From assembly GCA_947448725.1 (NCBI GenBank), contig CANFOM010000022.1, positions 1 to 40,911 of the forward strand: DNA of 40,911 bases, read 5' to 3'. This DNA comes from Bacteroidota bacterium. GTDB taxonomy: Bacteria > Bacteroidota > Bacteroidia > Chitinophagales > Chitinophagaceae. Of this stretch, positions 1-8,432 are shown piece after piece. The position numbers and the translations under genes are program-made. Under the pieces are notes generated by a model. The model did no database searches and had not been told where the DNA came from. It saw only the letters and a program-made list of their open reading frames with translations. Within the stretch, counting starts at the first letter, position 1; each line of letters begins with the position of its first letter.

Positions 1-252
1 AATTTTTAGAGGAATTTATATTTTATAAAATTCCTTGTCACAATGACCTAATAAATTATAAATAATTTATTAGGATGGAAATATGTAAAAAAAATCAAAA
101 AGAGAATTTTTAGAGGAATTTATATTTTATAAAATTCCTTGTCACAATGACCTAATAAATTATAAATAATTTATTAGGATGGAAATATGTAAAAAAAATC
201 AAAAAGAGAATTTTTAGAGGAATTTATATTTTATAAAATTCCTCTAAAAATT
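1..252. repeat. Tandem 104-bp hairpin-rich repeat (2 full units plus partial third)
   Basis: Units at 1-104 and 105-208 are identical by eye. A third copy begins at 209 and matches to 243, then diverges into the right arm of a perfect hairpin. Each full unit contains an 8-bp stem (10-17/28-35 in unit 1), a short GTCA/TGAC stem, and an 11-bp stem (47-57/64-74) with a 6-nt loop. On the minus strand each unit also contributes a U-rich tail. The array lies directly downstream of the minus-strand transketolase gene, so it reads as serial terminators. The window begins inside the array, so the copy number to the left is unknown. Confidence 0.9.
209..252 (-). terminator. Terminator hairpin of transketolase N-subunit gene
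   Basis: Perfect 17-bp inverted repeat, 209-225 against 236-252, with a 10-nt loop. On the minus strand it is followed by a T-rich tract (208 down to 191). The right arm overlaps two bases of the TAA stop codon at 251-253. It looks like an intrinsic terminator and is nearly symmetrical. Its left arm is the same sequence that opens each 104-bp repeat unit. Confidence 0.75.
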
Positions 253-1090
253 AATAATCGCCCAAGGTTTCTTCTAATTGTCCTAAAGCTTTGGCCAGTT
301 GCTCATCGTTAGGTGCAATGCCATGCCACTCGTGGCTGCCTTCCATAAAATCAACCCCTTTACCCATTTCTGTTTTCATTAAAATGCAAATAGGTTTTCC
401 TTTTCCAGTTAATGATTTAGCTTTTGCAAGGGTTTCAACAATATTGTCCATGTTATGACCATCCATATGTAAAACGGTCCAATGAAATGCGTTAAATTTT
501 TCTTCTAAGCTATCCAAGGATAATACCTTGCTCAATGGTCCATCAATTTGTTGACCATTCACATCAACGGTAGCGATTAAATTATCTACTTTATTATGGG
601 CTGCAAACATAATGGCTTCCCAAATTTGTCCTTCTTGTAATTCACCATCACCATGCAAGCAATAAACGGTACGATCGTCTTTATTGTATTTTTTGGTAAG
701 TGCTGCACCAATGGCAACGCTCATGCCTTGACCTAAGGAACCACTGGCAATACGAATGCCTGGTAAATGATCGTGGGTGGTGGGATGACCTTGTAAACGA
801 GAATTTATTTTTCTAAAAGTGGCTAATTCTTTAACATCAAAATAACCAGATCTAGCTAATACAGAATAGAATACTGGAGAAATATGACCATTGGATAAAA
901 AGAAAAGGTCTTCATTTTTCCCGTCCATTGAAAAGTTGGTATCAATTTTCATTACTTTAAAATAGAGAGCAGTAAGAAAATCGGTACAACCTAAAGAGCC
1001 ACCTGGGTGACCACTTTGTTGTGCATGAACCATTCTTACAATGTCTCTTCTTATTTGAGAAGCAATTTTAGTTAAATCGGTAGTAGCCAT
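251..1090 (-). CDS. Transketolase, N-terminal (TPP-binding) subunit
   Basis: A 279-residue protein equivalent to the N-terminal half of transketolase, which transfers two-carbon ketol units between sugar phosphates in the non-oxidative pentose phosphate pathway, in the cytoplasm. Visible signatures are SGHPGGSLG near residue 25, GHISP in the substrate/TPP region, and the TPP/Mg motif opening GDGELQEGQ with a downstream VNGQQIDG. Full-length transketolase is about 650 residues; this protein stops before the pyrimidine-binding domain, so it should be one half of a split enzyme. The C-terminal partner is not in the window; it may lie left of the repeat. The ATG at 1090 was chosen over a longer frame open to 1222 because family homology starts there and an exact -7 element (TATCTTTG, 1113-1120) sits just upstream, which the longer form would read through. 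Confidence 0.93.
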   Translation of the reverse strand: MATTDLTKIASQIRRDIVRMVHAQQSGHPGGSLGCTDFLTALYFKVMKIDTNFSMDGKNEDLFFLSNGHISPVFYSVLARSGYFDVKELATFRKINSRLQGHPTTHDHLPGIRIASGSLGQGMSVAIGAALTKKYNKDDRTVYCLHGDGELQEGQIWEAIMFAAHNKVDNLIATVDVNGQQIDGPLSKVLSLDSLEEKFNAFHWTVLHMDGHNMDNIVETLAKAKSLTGKGKPICILMKTEMGKGVDFMEGSHEWHGIAPNDEQLAKALGQLEETLGDY

Positions 1091-1112
1091 AATCGTATTA
1101 TAATAGTGGGTG

Positions 1113-1120
1113 CAAAGATA
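1113..1120 (-). promoter_or_regulatory. Bacteroidota -7 element for transketolase subunit gene
   Basis: TATCTTTG on the minus strand, an exact match to TAnnTTTG, 22 nt before the ATG at 1090. It shares the intergenic region with the divergent frr promoter. Confidence 0.65.
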
Positions 1121-1196
1121 GAATTCATAGTCTAAATAGCATCGAAAATGTAGTAAAAAGCTAAAAAAAGACTTGTGCTCAATTCTATGATTTGCG

Positions 1197-1204
1197 TAGC
1201 TTTG
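1197..1204 (+). promoter_or_regulatory. Bacteroidota promoter for frr
   Basis: TAGCTTTG matches TAnnTTTG exactly. A CTTG at 1172-1175 lies 21 nt upstream in the position expected for the -33 TTTG box. The start codon is at 1225, leaving a short untranslated leader. Confidence 0.7.
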
Positions 1205-1224
1205 AAGACTCAAATAATTCAACT

Positions 1225-1788
1225 ATGTCAGAAGAGTTAAAGAAAATCACCTTGAATGCCGAAAATGGCATGAAAAAGGCCATCAATCATTTAGAAATAG
1301 AGATTTCTAAGATAAGGGCTGGCAAAGCCTCTCCCTCTATTTTAGAAGGGATTAATGTAGATTATTATGGCACCCCAACACCGGTGAGCCAGGTAGGGAA
1401 TGTGCAAATTTTAGATAGCAGAACTATAAGTATTCAACCTTGGGAAAAAAACATGTTGGCCCTTATCGAAAGGGCTATTATGGCTGCTAATATTGGCATT
1501 ACGCCTCAGAATGATGGGGTACAAATAAGATTGTTCACCCCGCCTTTAACCGAAGAGCGACGAAAGGAATTGGTAAAAAAAGCAAGTGCAGAAGGGGAAT
1601 TAAGCAAGGTTTCTATTCGTAATATTAGACGAGATCATATTGAGCAAGTGAAGAAATTACAAAAAGACGGAGCTAGCTTGGATATTTGTAAAGGTGCCGA
1701 AGACGAGATTCAACAAATAACAGATAAGCATATTGGTTTAGTAGAAAAACATTTAGAGTCTAAGGAAAAAGAAATAATGACTATTTAA
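1225..1788 (+). CDS. frr: Ribosome recycling factor
   Basis: A 187-residue protein, matching the usual RRF length of about 185. RRF works with EF-G to split the post-termination 70S ribosome and release mRNA and tRNA. Recognisable stretches are the N-terminal helix with EISKIRAGKASP, the strand GTPTPVSQVGNVQILDSRTISIQPWEK, the IRLFTPPLTEERRKELVKK motif, and the C-terminal helix SIRNIRRD. The ATG at 1225 gives the family-like N-terminus MSEELKKI. An in-frame start at 1192 lies upstream of and inside the -7 element and is rejected. The gene stands alone, divergent from the transketolase subunit; a pyrH neighbour, common elsewhere, is absent. Confidence 0.97.
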   Translation: MSEELKKITLNAENGMKKAINHLEIEISKIRAGKASPSILEGINVDYYGTPTPVSQVGNVQILDSRTISIQPWEKNMLALIERAIMAANIGITPQNDGVQIRLFTPPLTEERRKELVKKASAEGELSKVSIRNIRRDHIEQVKKLQKDGASLDICKGAEDEIQQITDKHIGLVEKHLESKEKEIMTI

Positions 1789-1821
1789 GGAAAGCATTTC
1801 AAAATACGTTTAATGTAAATA

Positions 1822-1858
1822 AATAAGCCCTGACACTTTATTGTTGTTGGGGCTTATT
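1822..1858. terminator. Bidirectional terminator between frr and the EamA gene
   Basis: Nine-base inverted repeat AATAAGCCC (1822-1830) / GGGCTTATT (1850-1858). The right arm lies inside the last codons of the convergent EamA gene (stop at 1838-1840), so the hairpin straddles that stop codon. The tails are only moderately T-rich, so strength is uncertain. Confidence 0.5.
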
Positions 1859-2773
1859 CACTATATAAACACCTGCTAAAATAATAAGCAAACTGCCTAC
1901 TTGTAATAAGGAAATAGTTTCTCCAAAATATATTCCCCAGGCAACGGCAACAATTGGAATGCCATAAGTAACCATAGAAGCAAAAACGATACTCGATCTT
2001 TTGATTAGCATATAAAAAAGAATGGAGGAAATGGAAGTCCCAATCACCCCTAAGCAAATACTACTTAAGGTAGCGTTGATGACGGCGGGGTCTTTAAAGT
2101 TTACATTAAAATAGCCAGTGCCATACAAAAAAATTAAGCTAGGCAAAATCAAAAAAGCAAAAGCAACTGATGCAATATCTAAGGCACGAATATTTTGTAA
2201 AAATTTTCCAACCATATTTACATTCAATCCATAAAAAAAGGTCGCCACTAAAACTAAAGCAGCATAGGATAAATTATCGAAGCCAATATTTTTGCCAGAG
2301 GCGATCAGTAAGCAAAGTCCTATAAACCCAACCAACACACCTGCAATTTTTTTATTGTTAGAAGGGAGTTTGAAAAAAAATAAACCAACAAGTATGGTAA
2401 ACAAAGGCGTAAGTGAGTTTAAAATTCCGGCAAGTGCGCTATCAATTTTTGTTTCGGCAATACAAAAAAGGTAAGCAGGGATAAAATTTCCAATGATGCC
2501 AGAGATAAGCACTAAACCCATTTTTTCTTTGGGTATTTTTTTTAGAGCCCTAAAAGCGAAAGGCATTAAAACAAGGCCGGCAAATAACATTCGTATCGAA
2601 GCCACTTGGTAGGGCGAAAGCTGCGTGAGCCCTTCCTTCATCAAAATAAAGGAACTGCCCCAAATAAGGGATAAAATGCCAAACAGGAGCCAATGGATGA
2701 CCTTTTTGTCCATACTTGAAAATTTGGGTAAAGATGCTTGATTTTTTATAAAAGTGGATAAATACTTGCTCAT
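1838..2773 (-). CDS. EamA/DMT-family transporter (drug/metabolite exporter-like)
   Basis: A 311-residue polytopic inner-membrane protein of the drug/metabolite transporter superfamily. About ten hydrophobic segments form two EamA halves. The N-terminal half opens with the typical LLFGILSLIWGSSFILMKEGL and the second half has AALVLVATFFYGLNVNMVGK. Substrate cannot be inferred. Two starts are plausible: ATG at 2773, used here, adds about 20 mostly polar residues; ATG at 2713 (MDKKVIHW) places the first membrane helix immediately after the start, as usual for the family. The gene is divergent from scpA with under 100 bp between them. Confidence 0.88.
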   Translation of the reverse strand: MSKYLSTFIKNQASLPKFSSMDKKVIHWLLFGILSLIWGSSFILMKEGLTQLSPYQVASIRMLFAGLVLMPFAFRALKKIPKEKMGLVLISGIIGNFIPAYLFCIAETKIDSALAGILNSLTPLFTILVGLFFFKLPSNNKKIAGVLVGFIGLCLLIASGKNIGFDNLSYAALVLVATFFYGLNVNMVGKFLQNIRALDIASVAFAFLILPSLIFLYGTGYFNVNFKDPAVINATLSSICLGVIGTSISSILFYMLIKRSSIVFASMVTYGIPIVAVAWGIYFGETISLLQVGSLLIILAGVYIVNKPQQQ

Positions 2774-2812
2774 TTGGCCTTAAATTAGTCTTGATTCCTT
2801 TTCTTTGTGGGA

Positions 2813-3709
2813 ATGAACCAGCATACTAATTATTCTATAAAAGTAGACCAATTTGAAGGTCCTTTTGACCTACTACTTTTTTTTATAGAGCGAGACGAAA
2901 TGGATATTTACAATATTCAGATTACAAAAATTATCAATGATTTTTTACATTTTATACATGAGCAGGATAAAGTAAATATTGAATTAAGTAGCGAGTTCAT
3001 CTTATTTGTTTCTACTTTAATGCGTATCAAGGCCAAGTTGTTATTGCCTAGAAAAGAACTAGATGCTTTAGGAAACGAAATAGATCCAAGACAAGAATTA
3101 ATAGATAAAATTTTAGAGTACAAAAAATACAAAGAAGCGGCAGTGCAAATGGCCGATTTAGAGGCATTGAGGATGTTAATGATGAAGCGCGGCAATATCC
3201 AACAGGAAATGTCTTTAGTGGGAGAAGAAGCTGCAGAAGGCACCGAGTTACAAACGGTTACTTTGTTTAAATTAATGAAGTCGTTTGAAAAAGTAATGAC
3301 GCGTTTGCAGGATCGTCAAAACAGGCCCGTACATACCGTAGTAAGGTATAACTATACCATGGAAGGCAGTAGATCTTATTTATTGGACATTGTTAAAGAA
3401 GGCAAGACTGTAGCTTTTGAAAAAGTGTTTGATATCTGTCAAGACAGAGTCCACGCTTTATTTTTATTCTTATCCATTTTAGAATTGTCTCAACAAAAAT
3501 ACATGAAGCTGATGGTGGGTGAGGGGCGTAATAATTTTATCATTGAGTGGAATGAAAACAGAGAAGATGATTTAGAGCCAGGCCATATAGATAGTTTCGA
3601 TTCTTATGAAACGCCTAATTTAGAGTCATTCAAAGAAGATCCAATTTTACCGGAAGAAGGTGAAAAAAGAGAAGAAGATTTAGGCGATTTTGATCCTAAC
3701 TTAAATTAA
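2813..3709 (+). CDS. scpA: Segregation and condensation protein A (kleisin)
   Basis: A 298-residue kleisin that bridges SMC heads and, with ScpB, forms the bacterial condensin organising the nucleoid. The N-terminal helical domain is clear: YSIKVDQFEGPFDLLLFFIERDEMDIYNIQI, followed by the SSEFILFVSTLMRIKAKLLLP segment. The C-terminal winged helix spans roughly residues 195-240. The last 50 residues form a strongly acidic tail, common in Bacteroidota ScpA. The ATG at 2813 is preferred over an in-frame GTG at 2807. A -7-like TTTCTTTG (2800-2807) ends 5 nt before the ATG. No scpB is adjacent. It converges on dxs, 37 bp away. Confidence 0.93.
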   Translation: MNQHTNYSIKVDQFEGPFDLLLFFIERDEMDIYNIQITKIINDFLHFIHEQDKVNIELSSEFILFVSTLMRIKAKLLLPRKELDALGNEIDPRQELIDKILEYKKYKEAAVQMADLEALRMLMMKRGNIQQEMSLVGEEAAEGTELQTVTLFKLMKSFEKVMTRLQDRQNRPVHTVVRYNYTMEGSRSYLLDIVKEGKTVAFEKVFDICQDRVHALFLFLSILELSQQKYMKLMVGEGRNNFIIEWNENREDDLEPGHIDSFDSYETPNLESFKEDPILPEEGEKREEDLGDFDPNLN

Positions 3710-3746
3710 GCCCAGTTAAATTAACACAGTTCAAAATTCAGGAAAA

Positions 3747-5669
3747 TTAAACTTCCGCGAGTACTTGCTTGCCCAATAATGCTTTCACTGCTTCGGCTAT
3801 GGCCAATGCATCAAAGTGACATTCTTGTTGTAATTGTTTTAAGCTTCCATGTTCTACAATACTATCGGGTATACCTAGTAGGGTAATCTTACTTGAATAA
3901 TTGTGTTCGTTCATGAATTCTAAAATAGCCGAACCCATTCCTCCAACCACGGTAGCATCTTCCACTGTTACAATTTTATCATAGTTTTTAAAAACCTCAT
4001 GCAGTAATCCCTCATCCAATGGTTTTACAAAACGAATATCGTAATGTGCAGGATCGATGCCCTCCTCTCTTAAATTTCTAATGGCGGTTTGTGCAAAATT
4101 TCCAGGATGCCCTAAAGATAAAATTGCGATGTCTTTCCCGTCTTTTAATTTTCTACCTTTTCCGATGGTAATTTTTTCAAATGGCTTTTCCCAATCTACT
4201 AAAACACCTTCGCCTCTTGGGTATCTAATTACAAAAGGCGCATTGGTTTCTGGCAATTGCGCAGTAAACATTAAGTTGCGTAATTCCACTTCATTCATTG
4301 GTGCAGAAACAATCATATTAGGAATACATCTAAAAAAAGCAATATCATAACAGCCGTGGTGAGTAGGTCCATCTTCTCCTACCAAACCTGCACGGTCTAA
4401 ACAAAATACCACCGGTAAATTTTGCAAAGCAACATCATGTATGACTTGGTCATAGGCTCTTTGCATAAAGGAAGAATAAATATTGCAAAAAGCTTTGATG
4501 CCTTGCGTGGCTAAGCCTGCGCTTAAGGTAACGGCATGTTGCTCACAAATACCTACGTCAAAAGCCCTATCTGGCATGGCTTCCATCATATATTTCAAGG
4601 AAGAGCCACTAGGCATAGCCGGGGTGATACCCATTATTAATTTGTTGGCCTTAGCTAACTCCACAATAGTATGTCCAAATACATCTTGGTATTTAGGTGG
4701 TTGAGGCGTTTCAATTTTTTTCTTGATAATCTCTCCTGTTAATTTATCAAACAAACCAGGGGCATGCCATTTGGTTTGATCTTTTTCTGCTAAAGCGTAG
4801 CCTTTTCCTTTTACGGTTAGTACATGTAAAATCTTTGGACCAGGTATTTCTTTTAGGTCTTTTAAAGTATCCACTAAGTTGGCAATATTGTGTCCATCGA
4901 TAGGTCCAAAATAACGCAAATTTAATGCTTCAAATAAATTACTGCTTTTAGAAATTACCCCTTTTAAACCAGCTTCAACTTTAGAAGCCATTTCGCGCGT
5001 AAAAGTTTTTCCAATAGGGAGTTTTCCCATTAATTGCCAAAGCTCATCTCTTACTTTATTATAAGTAGGGGAAGTGCTAATGTCTGTTAAGTATTCTTTT
5101 AAGGCACCCACATTTGGGTCAATGCTCATGCAGTTATCGTTTAATATAATAAGCACATCGCTATCCGCAACGCCTGCATGGTTCATTGCTTCAAAGGCCA
5201 TACCGGCTGTTAAAGATCCATCACCAATGATGGCAACAGATTTTCTATTTTCTTTTTTGTATTTAGCTGCCATGGACATCCCTAAAGCAGCTGAGATAGA
5301 AGTAGATGAATGGCCCACGCCAAAAGTATCATATTCGCTTTCGGATCTTTTAGGAAAACCGCTTAATCCATTGTATTTGCGGTTGGTAATAAATTCGTCT
5401 CTTCGGCCTGTTAAAATTTTATGACCATAGGCCTGATGACCTACATCCCAAACCAATTGATCATAAGGGGTATTGTAAATGTAGTGTAATGCCACCGTCA
5501 ATTCCACCACGCCCAAGCTAGCAGCAAAATGGCCTCCATGAACGCTAACCACATCAATAATGTATTGGCGTAATTCATCGCAAACCTGATGTAACTTTTC
5601 CTTCGAAACTTTTTTTAAGTCTTCAGGGGAGTTGATTGTTTTTAATAAATGGCCAGCCTCAATATGCAT
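3747..5669 (-). CDS. dxs: 1-deoxy-D-xylulose-5-phosphate synthase
   Basis: A 640-residue cytoplasmic TPP enzyme condensing pyruvate and glyceraldehyde 3-phosphate, the first step of the MEP isoprenoid pathway. Length matches the family (about 620-640). Visible motifs are HGGHFAASLG (His47 region), DVGHQAYGHKILTGRR, GVGHSSTSISAALG, the TPP motif GDGSLTAGMAFEAMNHAG with NDN downstream, and in the pyrimidine domain DVGICEQHAVTLSAGLA and the DRAGLVGEDGPTHHG loop. The C-terminal transketolase-like domain ends intact. It stands alone between scpA and a two-component system. The downstream isoprenoid-using GGGP synthase is about 2 kb away but not in the same operon. Confidence 0.97.
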   Translation of the reverse strand: MHIEAGHLLKTINSPEDLKKVSKEKLHQVCDELRQYIIDVVSVHGGHFAASLGVVELTVALHYIYNTPYDQLVWDVGHQAYGHKILTGRRDEFITNRKYNGLSGFPKRSESEYDTFGVGHSSTSISAALGMSMAAKYKKENRKSVAIIGDGSLTAGMAFEAMNHAGVADSDVLIILNDNCMSIDPNVGALKEYLTDISTSPTYNKVRDELWQLMGKLPIGKTFTREMASKVEAGLKGVISKSSNLFEALNLRYFGPIDGHNIANLVDTLKDLKEIPGPKILHVLTVKGKGYALAEKDQTKWHAPGLFDKLTGEIIKKKIETPQPPKYQDVFGHTIVELAKANKLIMGITPAMPSGSSLKYMMEAMPDRAFDVGICEQHAVTLSAGLATQGIKAFCNIYSSFMQRAYDQVIHDVALQNLPVVFCLDRAGLVGEDGPTHHGCYDIAFFRCIPNMIVSAPMNEVELRNLMFTAQLPETNAPFVIRYPRGEGVLVDWEKPFEKITIGKGRKLKDGKDIAILSLGHPGNFAQTAIRNLREEGIDPAHYDIRFVKPLDEGLLHEVFKNYDKIVTVEDATVVGGMGSAILEFMNEHNYSSKITLLGIPDSIVEHGSLKQLQQECHFDALAIAEAVKALLGKQVLAEV

Positions 5670-5822
5670 GCTTCGAATTTGTGTTGTAAAAGTAAGTTAA
5701 TAACATAAATATTCGGTAAAAGTTTACACCGAACTTGGTCAGATTACCACCTACCCAATTATTTAACCAACTATCCTAAGGAAGGGCCAATAAGCAAGCA
5801 AATTGGAGTAAATTGAGGACAG

Positions 5823-6938
5823 ATGAAAAAAACTGCTTCTCTATATTGGATTTGTCAAATAATTGGCTGGTTTAGCTATGGGCTAACTATTATCTTTTTT
5901 GCCTACATGTTAGAGAAAAAGTTGAATGTCACTTTTTATCCAAGAATCTTAATCAATATTATTTCTGGAATTATAATGACGCATTTATTAAGAAAGTCAA
6001 TGACAAAACTTTCTTTAAGACCCCCTACACCCAGCCATCAATGGTGGAAAATAGTATTGCTCATTTTATTATTTTCAGTTTTTTTTAGCATTATAACTAG
6101 TTCTTTAATAGAAATTTTTAGACTATTCGATACAGACAGAGAAGGTCCTAAGAATATGGTGAATCATTTTTCTTTTTCAATTTCTAATATTGTATCCAAC
6201 TGGGATAGCCAAAGAGTGTATAAGCGTTTTATATTTAGTTTAATATTGGATACGCCCATTTTCTTAGTTTGGATTTCTACTTATGTTTTGTGGCATTATA
6301 TTGAGTTCGCTAATTCTGAAGAAGTGAATAAAGTAAGATTGGAAACCATCATTAAAGAATTGGAGTTAAAAACTATTAAATCGCAAATCAATCCGCATTT
6401 TATTTTTAATGCTTTAAATAGTATTCGTGCATTGGTAGATGAGGATCCAAAACGAGCAAGACAAGCCATTACAGAGCTTAGTAATATATTAAGAAGCAGT
6501 ATTCAAGTAGACAAAGTGGAAATTACTACGCTTGAAAAAGAATTAGATATTGTTAAAGATTATCTAGCCCTAGAGTATATCCGTTTTGCTGATAGGTTAA
6601 TTGTGGAGTATGAAATTGAACCAGAAACCGTCGACAATCAATTGCCGCCTATGATGCTGCAAACCTTGGTAGAAAATGCTATTAAACATGGGTTAAGCAA
6701 ACAACCAGGTGATTGCCTTATAAAAATTATCTCCAAATTCGAGCAAGACAAACTCGTTTTAATGGTTCAAAATACTGGATTGTTAAAACCGAACGAACGC
6801 GATGGTTTTGGACTACAAAGTACAAGAGAGCGTTTAAATATACTATACCATGGACAGGCTTTATTTGAAATTTTTCAATGTTTACCCAATCAGGTGACCG
6901 CAAAATTAGCCATCCCAATTTCTATTCCAAAAAAATAA
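5823..6938 (+). CDS. LytS/YehU-type sensor histidine kinase
   Basis: A 371-residue membrane kinase. About four hydrophobic segments occupy residues 1-160 (around 8-30, 40-55, 76-98 and 136-160). The His_kinase domain follows: LKTIKSQINPHFIFNALNSIRALV, with phospho-acceptor His192 in the NPHF motif. The ATPase domain has an N box PMMLQTLVENAIKHGL (Asn285) and a glycine box GFGLQSTRERL (328-338). The loop sensed by the N-terminus is unknown. It lies 3 bp upstream of a LytTR regulator and is certainly cotranscribed with it. No strong -7 element is evident; GAGGACAG just before the ATG could act as a weak ribosome-binding site. Confidence 0.93.
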   Translation: MKKTASLYWICQIIGWFSYGLTIIFFAYMLEKKLNVTFYPRILINIISGIIMTHLLRKSMTKLSLRPPTPSHQWWKIVLLILLFSVFFSIITSSLIEIFRLFDTDREGPKNMVNHFSFSISNIVSNWDSQRVYKRFIFSLILDTPIFLVWISTYVLWHYIEFANSEEVNKVRLETIIKELELKTIKSQINPHFIFNALNSIRALVDEDPKRARQAITELSNILRSSIQVDKVEITTLEKELDIVKDYLALEYIRFADRLIVEYEIEPETVDNQLPPMMLQTLVENAIKHGLSKQPGDCLIKIISKFEQDKLVLMVQNTGLLKPNERDGFGLQSTRERLNILYHGQALFEIFQCLPNQVTAKLAIPISIPKK

Positions 6939-6941
6939 AGT

Positions 6942-7673
6942 ATGCCCATTAAAGCAATTATTATTGACGATGAAAGATTAGCTCGAAATGAGTTAAAAAA
7001 ATTATTAGCAGAACATCCCGAAATACTCATTATTGACGAAGCCAGCAATGTGGAGGAAGGTGTCGAAAAAATTGATTTAGCCAGGCCCGACCTTATTTTT
7101 TTAGACATTCAAATGCCAGGGAAAACCGGTTTTGATTTATTGGCCGAATTAGAAAAGGCACCCAAAGTAATTTTTACGACTGCCTATGATGAATTTGCTT
7201 TAAAAGCATTTGAAGTAAATGCATTGGATTATTTATTAAAACCCATCGATCCAAAACGATTGGCCGACGCCATTCAAAAACTCCAAGCCGAAATACAATT
7301 GGAGCAAGCGAGTTTATCGGGCAATCAGCGTGGTCCGCTATCCGAAAGCGATCAGGTATTTGTGAAGGATGGTGAAAAATGTTGGTTTGTCAAGTTGCAA
7401 GACATTCGATTATTTGAAAGCGTAGGCAATTATGCTAAAGTATATTTCTCTACCAATAAGCCACTTATTTTAAAGTCATTAAATGCATTGGAAGATAGAT
7501 TAGACGATCGAGTTTTTTTTAGAGCCAATAGAAAGCACATCATCAATTTACATTGGATCGAAAAAATCGAGCCCTATTTTAATGGAGGATTATTGGTCGA
7601 ATTAAAAGGAGGAGAAAAAATAGAAATAAGCCGACGTCAAACTGTGAAGTTTAAAGAAATGATGAGTTTCTAA
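6942..7673 (+). CDS. LytTR-family response regulator
   Basis: A 243-residue transcriptional regulator. The receiver domain (1-115) carries the acidic pair Asp9/Asp10, phospho-acceptor Asp55 in LIFLDIQMPG, the TTAYDEFALKAF switch segment (Thr80) and Lys100 in LLKPID. The C-terminal LytTR DNA-binding domain (about 137-243) shows the typical QDIRLFESVGNYAKVYF, FFRANRKHIINLHWIEKIEPYFNGG and SRRQTVKFKEMM pattern. It forms a classic LytS/LytTR pair with the kinase upstream. No obvious target is linked: the next gene is convergent, ending 9 bp away, and regulated genes in this family are often unlinked. Confidence 0.95.
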   Translation: MPIKAIIIDDERLARNELKKLLAEHPEILIIDEASNVEEGVEKIDLARPDLIFLDIQMPGKTGFDLLAELEKAPKVIFTTAYDEFALKAFEVNALDYLLKPIDPKRLADAIQKLQAEIQLEQASLSGNQRGPLSESDQVFVKDGEKCWFVKLQDIRLFESVGNYAKVYFSTNKPLILKSLNALEDRLDDRVFFRANRKHIINLHWIEKIEPYFNGGLLVELKGGEKIEISRRQTVKFKEMMSF

Positions 7674-7682
7674 GAAAGACTT

Positions 7683-8432
7683 CTATTGGTTCAAACTATG
7701 AATGGCATTGGAGATAGCAGTGATTAATTCCGGATCTTTTTCTGCGGCATTACCCACTACAATAATATCTGCACCAGCGATACAATTTTCTTTAGCTTTT
7801 TCAGGGGTAGTAATACCGCCGCCTACCACCAAAGGTATTTGAATATGCTTGGCTACTTCCTTAATCATAGCGGGTGGGATGGCTTTTATTGCGCCGCTAC
7901 CAGCATCCATATATATCAATTTAAGGCCTAGCATTTCCCCTGCCATAGCGGTGCAAATAGCAATATCATTTTTATTGGATGGAATAGGGTTGGTATTGGA
8001 AATATAGGAAACAGTGGTAGGAGATCCGCCATCAATTAACATATAGCCAACTGGAATAATTTCTAAACCACTTTGCTTAACAAAGGGAGCACTAATTACA
8101 TGTTGACCAATTAATAATTCTGGATTGCGTCCAGAAATTAAAGACAGGTATAATAAAGCATCTGCTTTAGGTGTAATTTGATCGGGGGAGCCAGGAAATA
8201 AAACAACGGGTATGGAGCAATGCTTTTTAATAGCAGCCACCATTTTGTCCAAAGTGTCTGTTACTACCAAACTGCCACCCACAAAGAAGAAATCAACTTT
8301 AGCTTTGATTGCAATTTCGATGGTGGTGAGTAGGCTTTGTTCATTGAGCTTATCTGGATCAATTAAAACGGCAAAAGCTTTGTTAGATTTTGCTTTGCTA
8401 CTTACAATGGTATGGTATATATTTTGAGTCAT
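7683..8432 (-). CDS. Geranylgeranylglyceryl/heptaprenylglyceryl phosphate synthase family (PcrB-like)
   Basis: A 249-residue TIM-barrel prenyltransferase that joins a polyprenyl diphosphate to sn-glycerol 1-phosphate through an ether bond, a reaction best known from archaeal lipids. Evidence includes the N-terminal FAVLIDPDKL, FFFVGGSLVV, VVLFPGSPDQI, the YMDAGSGA loop, and phosphate-binding motifs VVGGGITTPEKAKE and ADIIVVGNAAE. Length is typical. Bacteroidota members are known and are placed in group II of the family; the prenyl chain used in vivo cannot be read from sequence. It converges on the LytTR gene. A weak -7-like sequence lies about 12 nt before the ATG. Confidence 0.93.
   Translation of the reverse strand: MTQNIYHTIVSSKAKSNKAFAVLIDPDKLNEQSLLTTIEIAIKAKVDFFFVGGSLVVTDTLDKMVAAIKKHCSIPVVLFPGSPDQITPKADALLYLSLISGRNPELLIGQHVISAPFVKQSGLEIIPVGYMLIDGGSPTTVSYISNTNPIPSNKNDIAICTAMAGEMLGLKLIYMDAGSGAIKAIPPAMIKEVAKHIQIPLVVGGGITTPEKAKENCIAGADIIVVGNAAEKDPELITAISNAIHSLNQ

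Noticed and set aside
1..252. CRISPR array
   Set aside because: The repeats are contiguous 104-bp units with no unique spacers, and no cas genes are present.
1091..1222. N-terminal extension of the transketolase subunit
   Set aside because: The extension reads through the gene's own -7 element and lacks family similarity.
2917..3243. Antisense 108-codon ORF inside scpA
   Set aside because: It lies wholly inside a conserved gene and its composition mirrors the sense strand.
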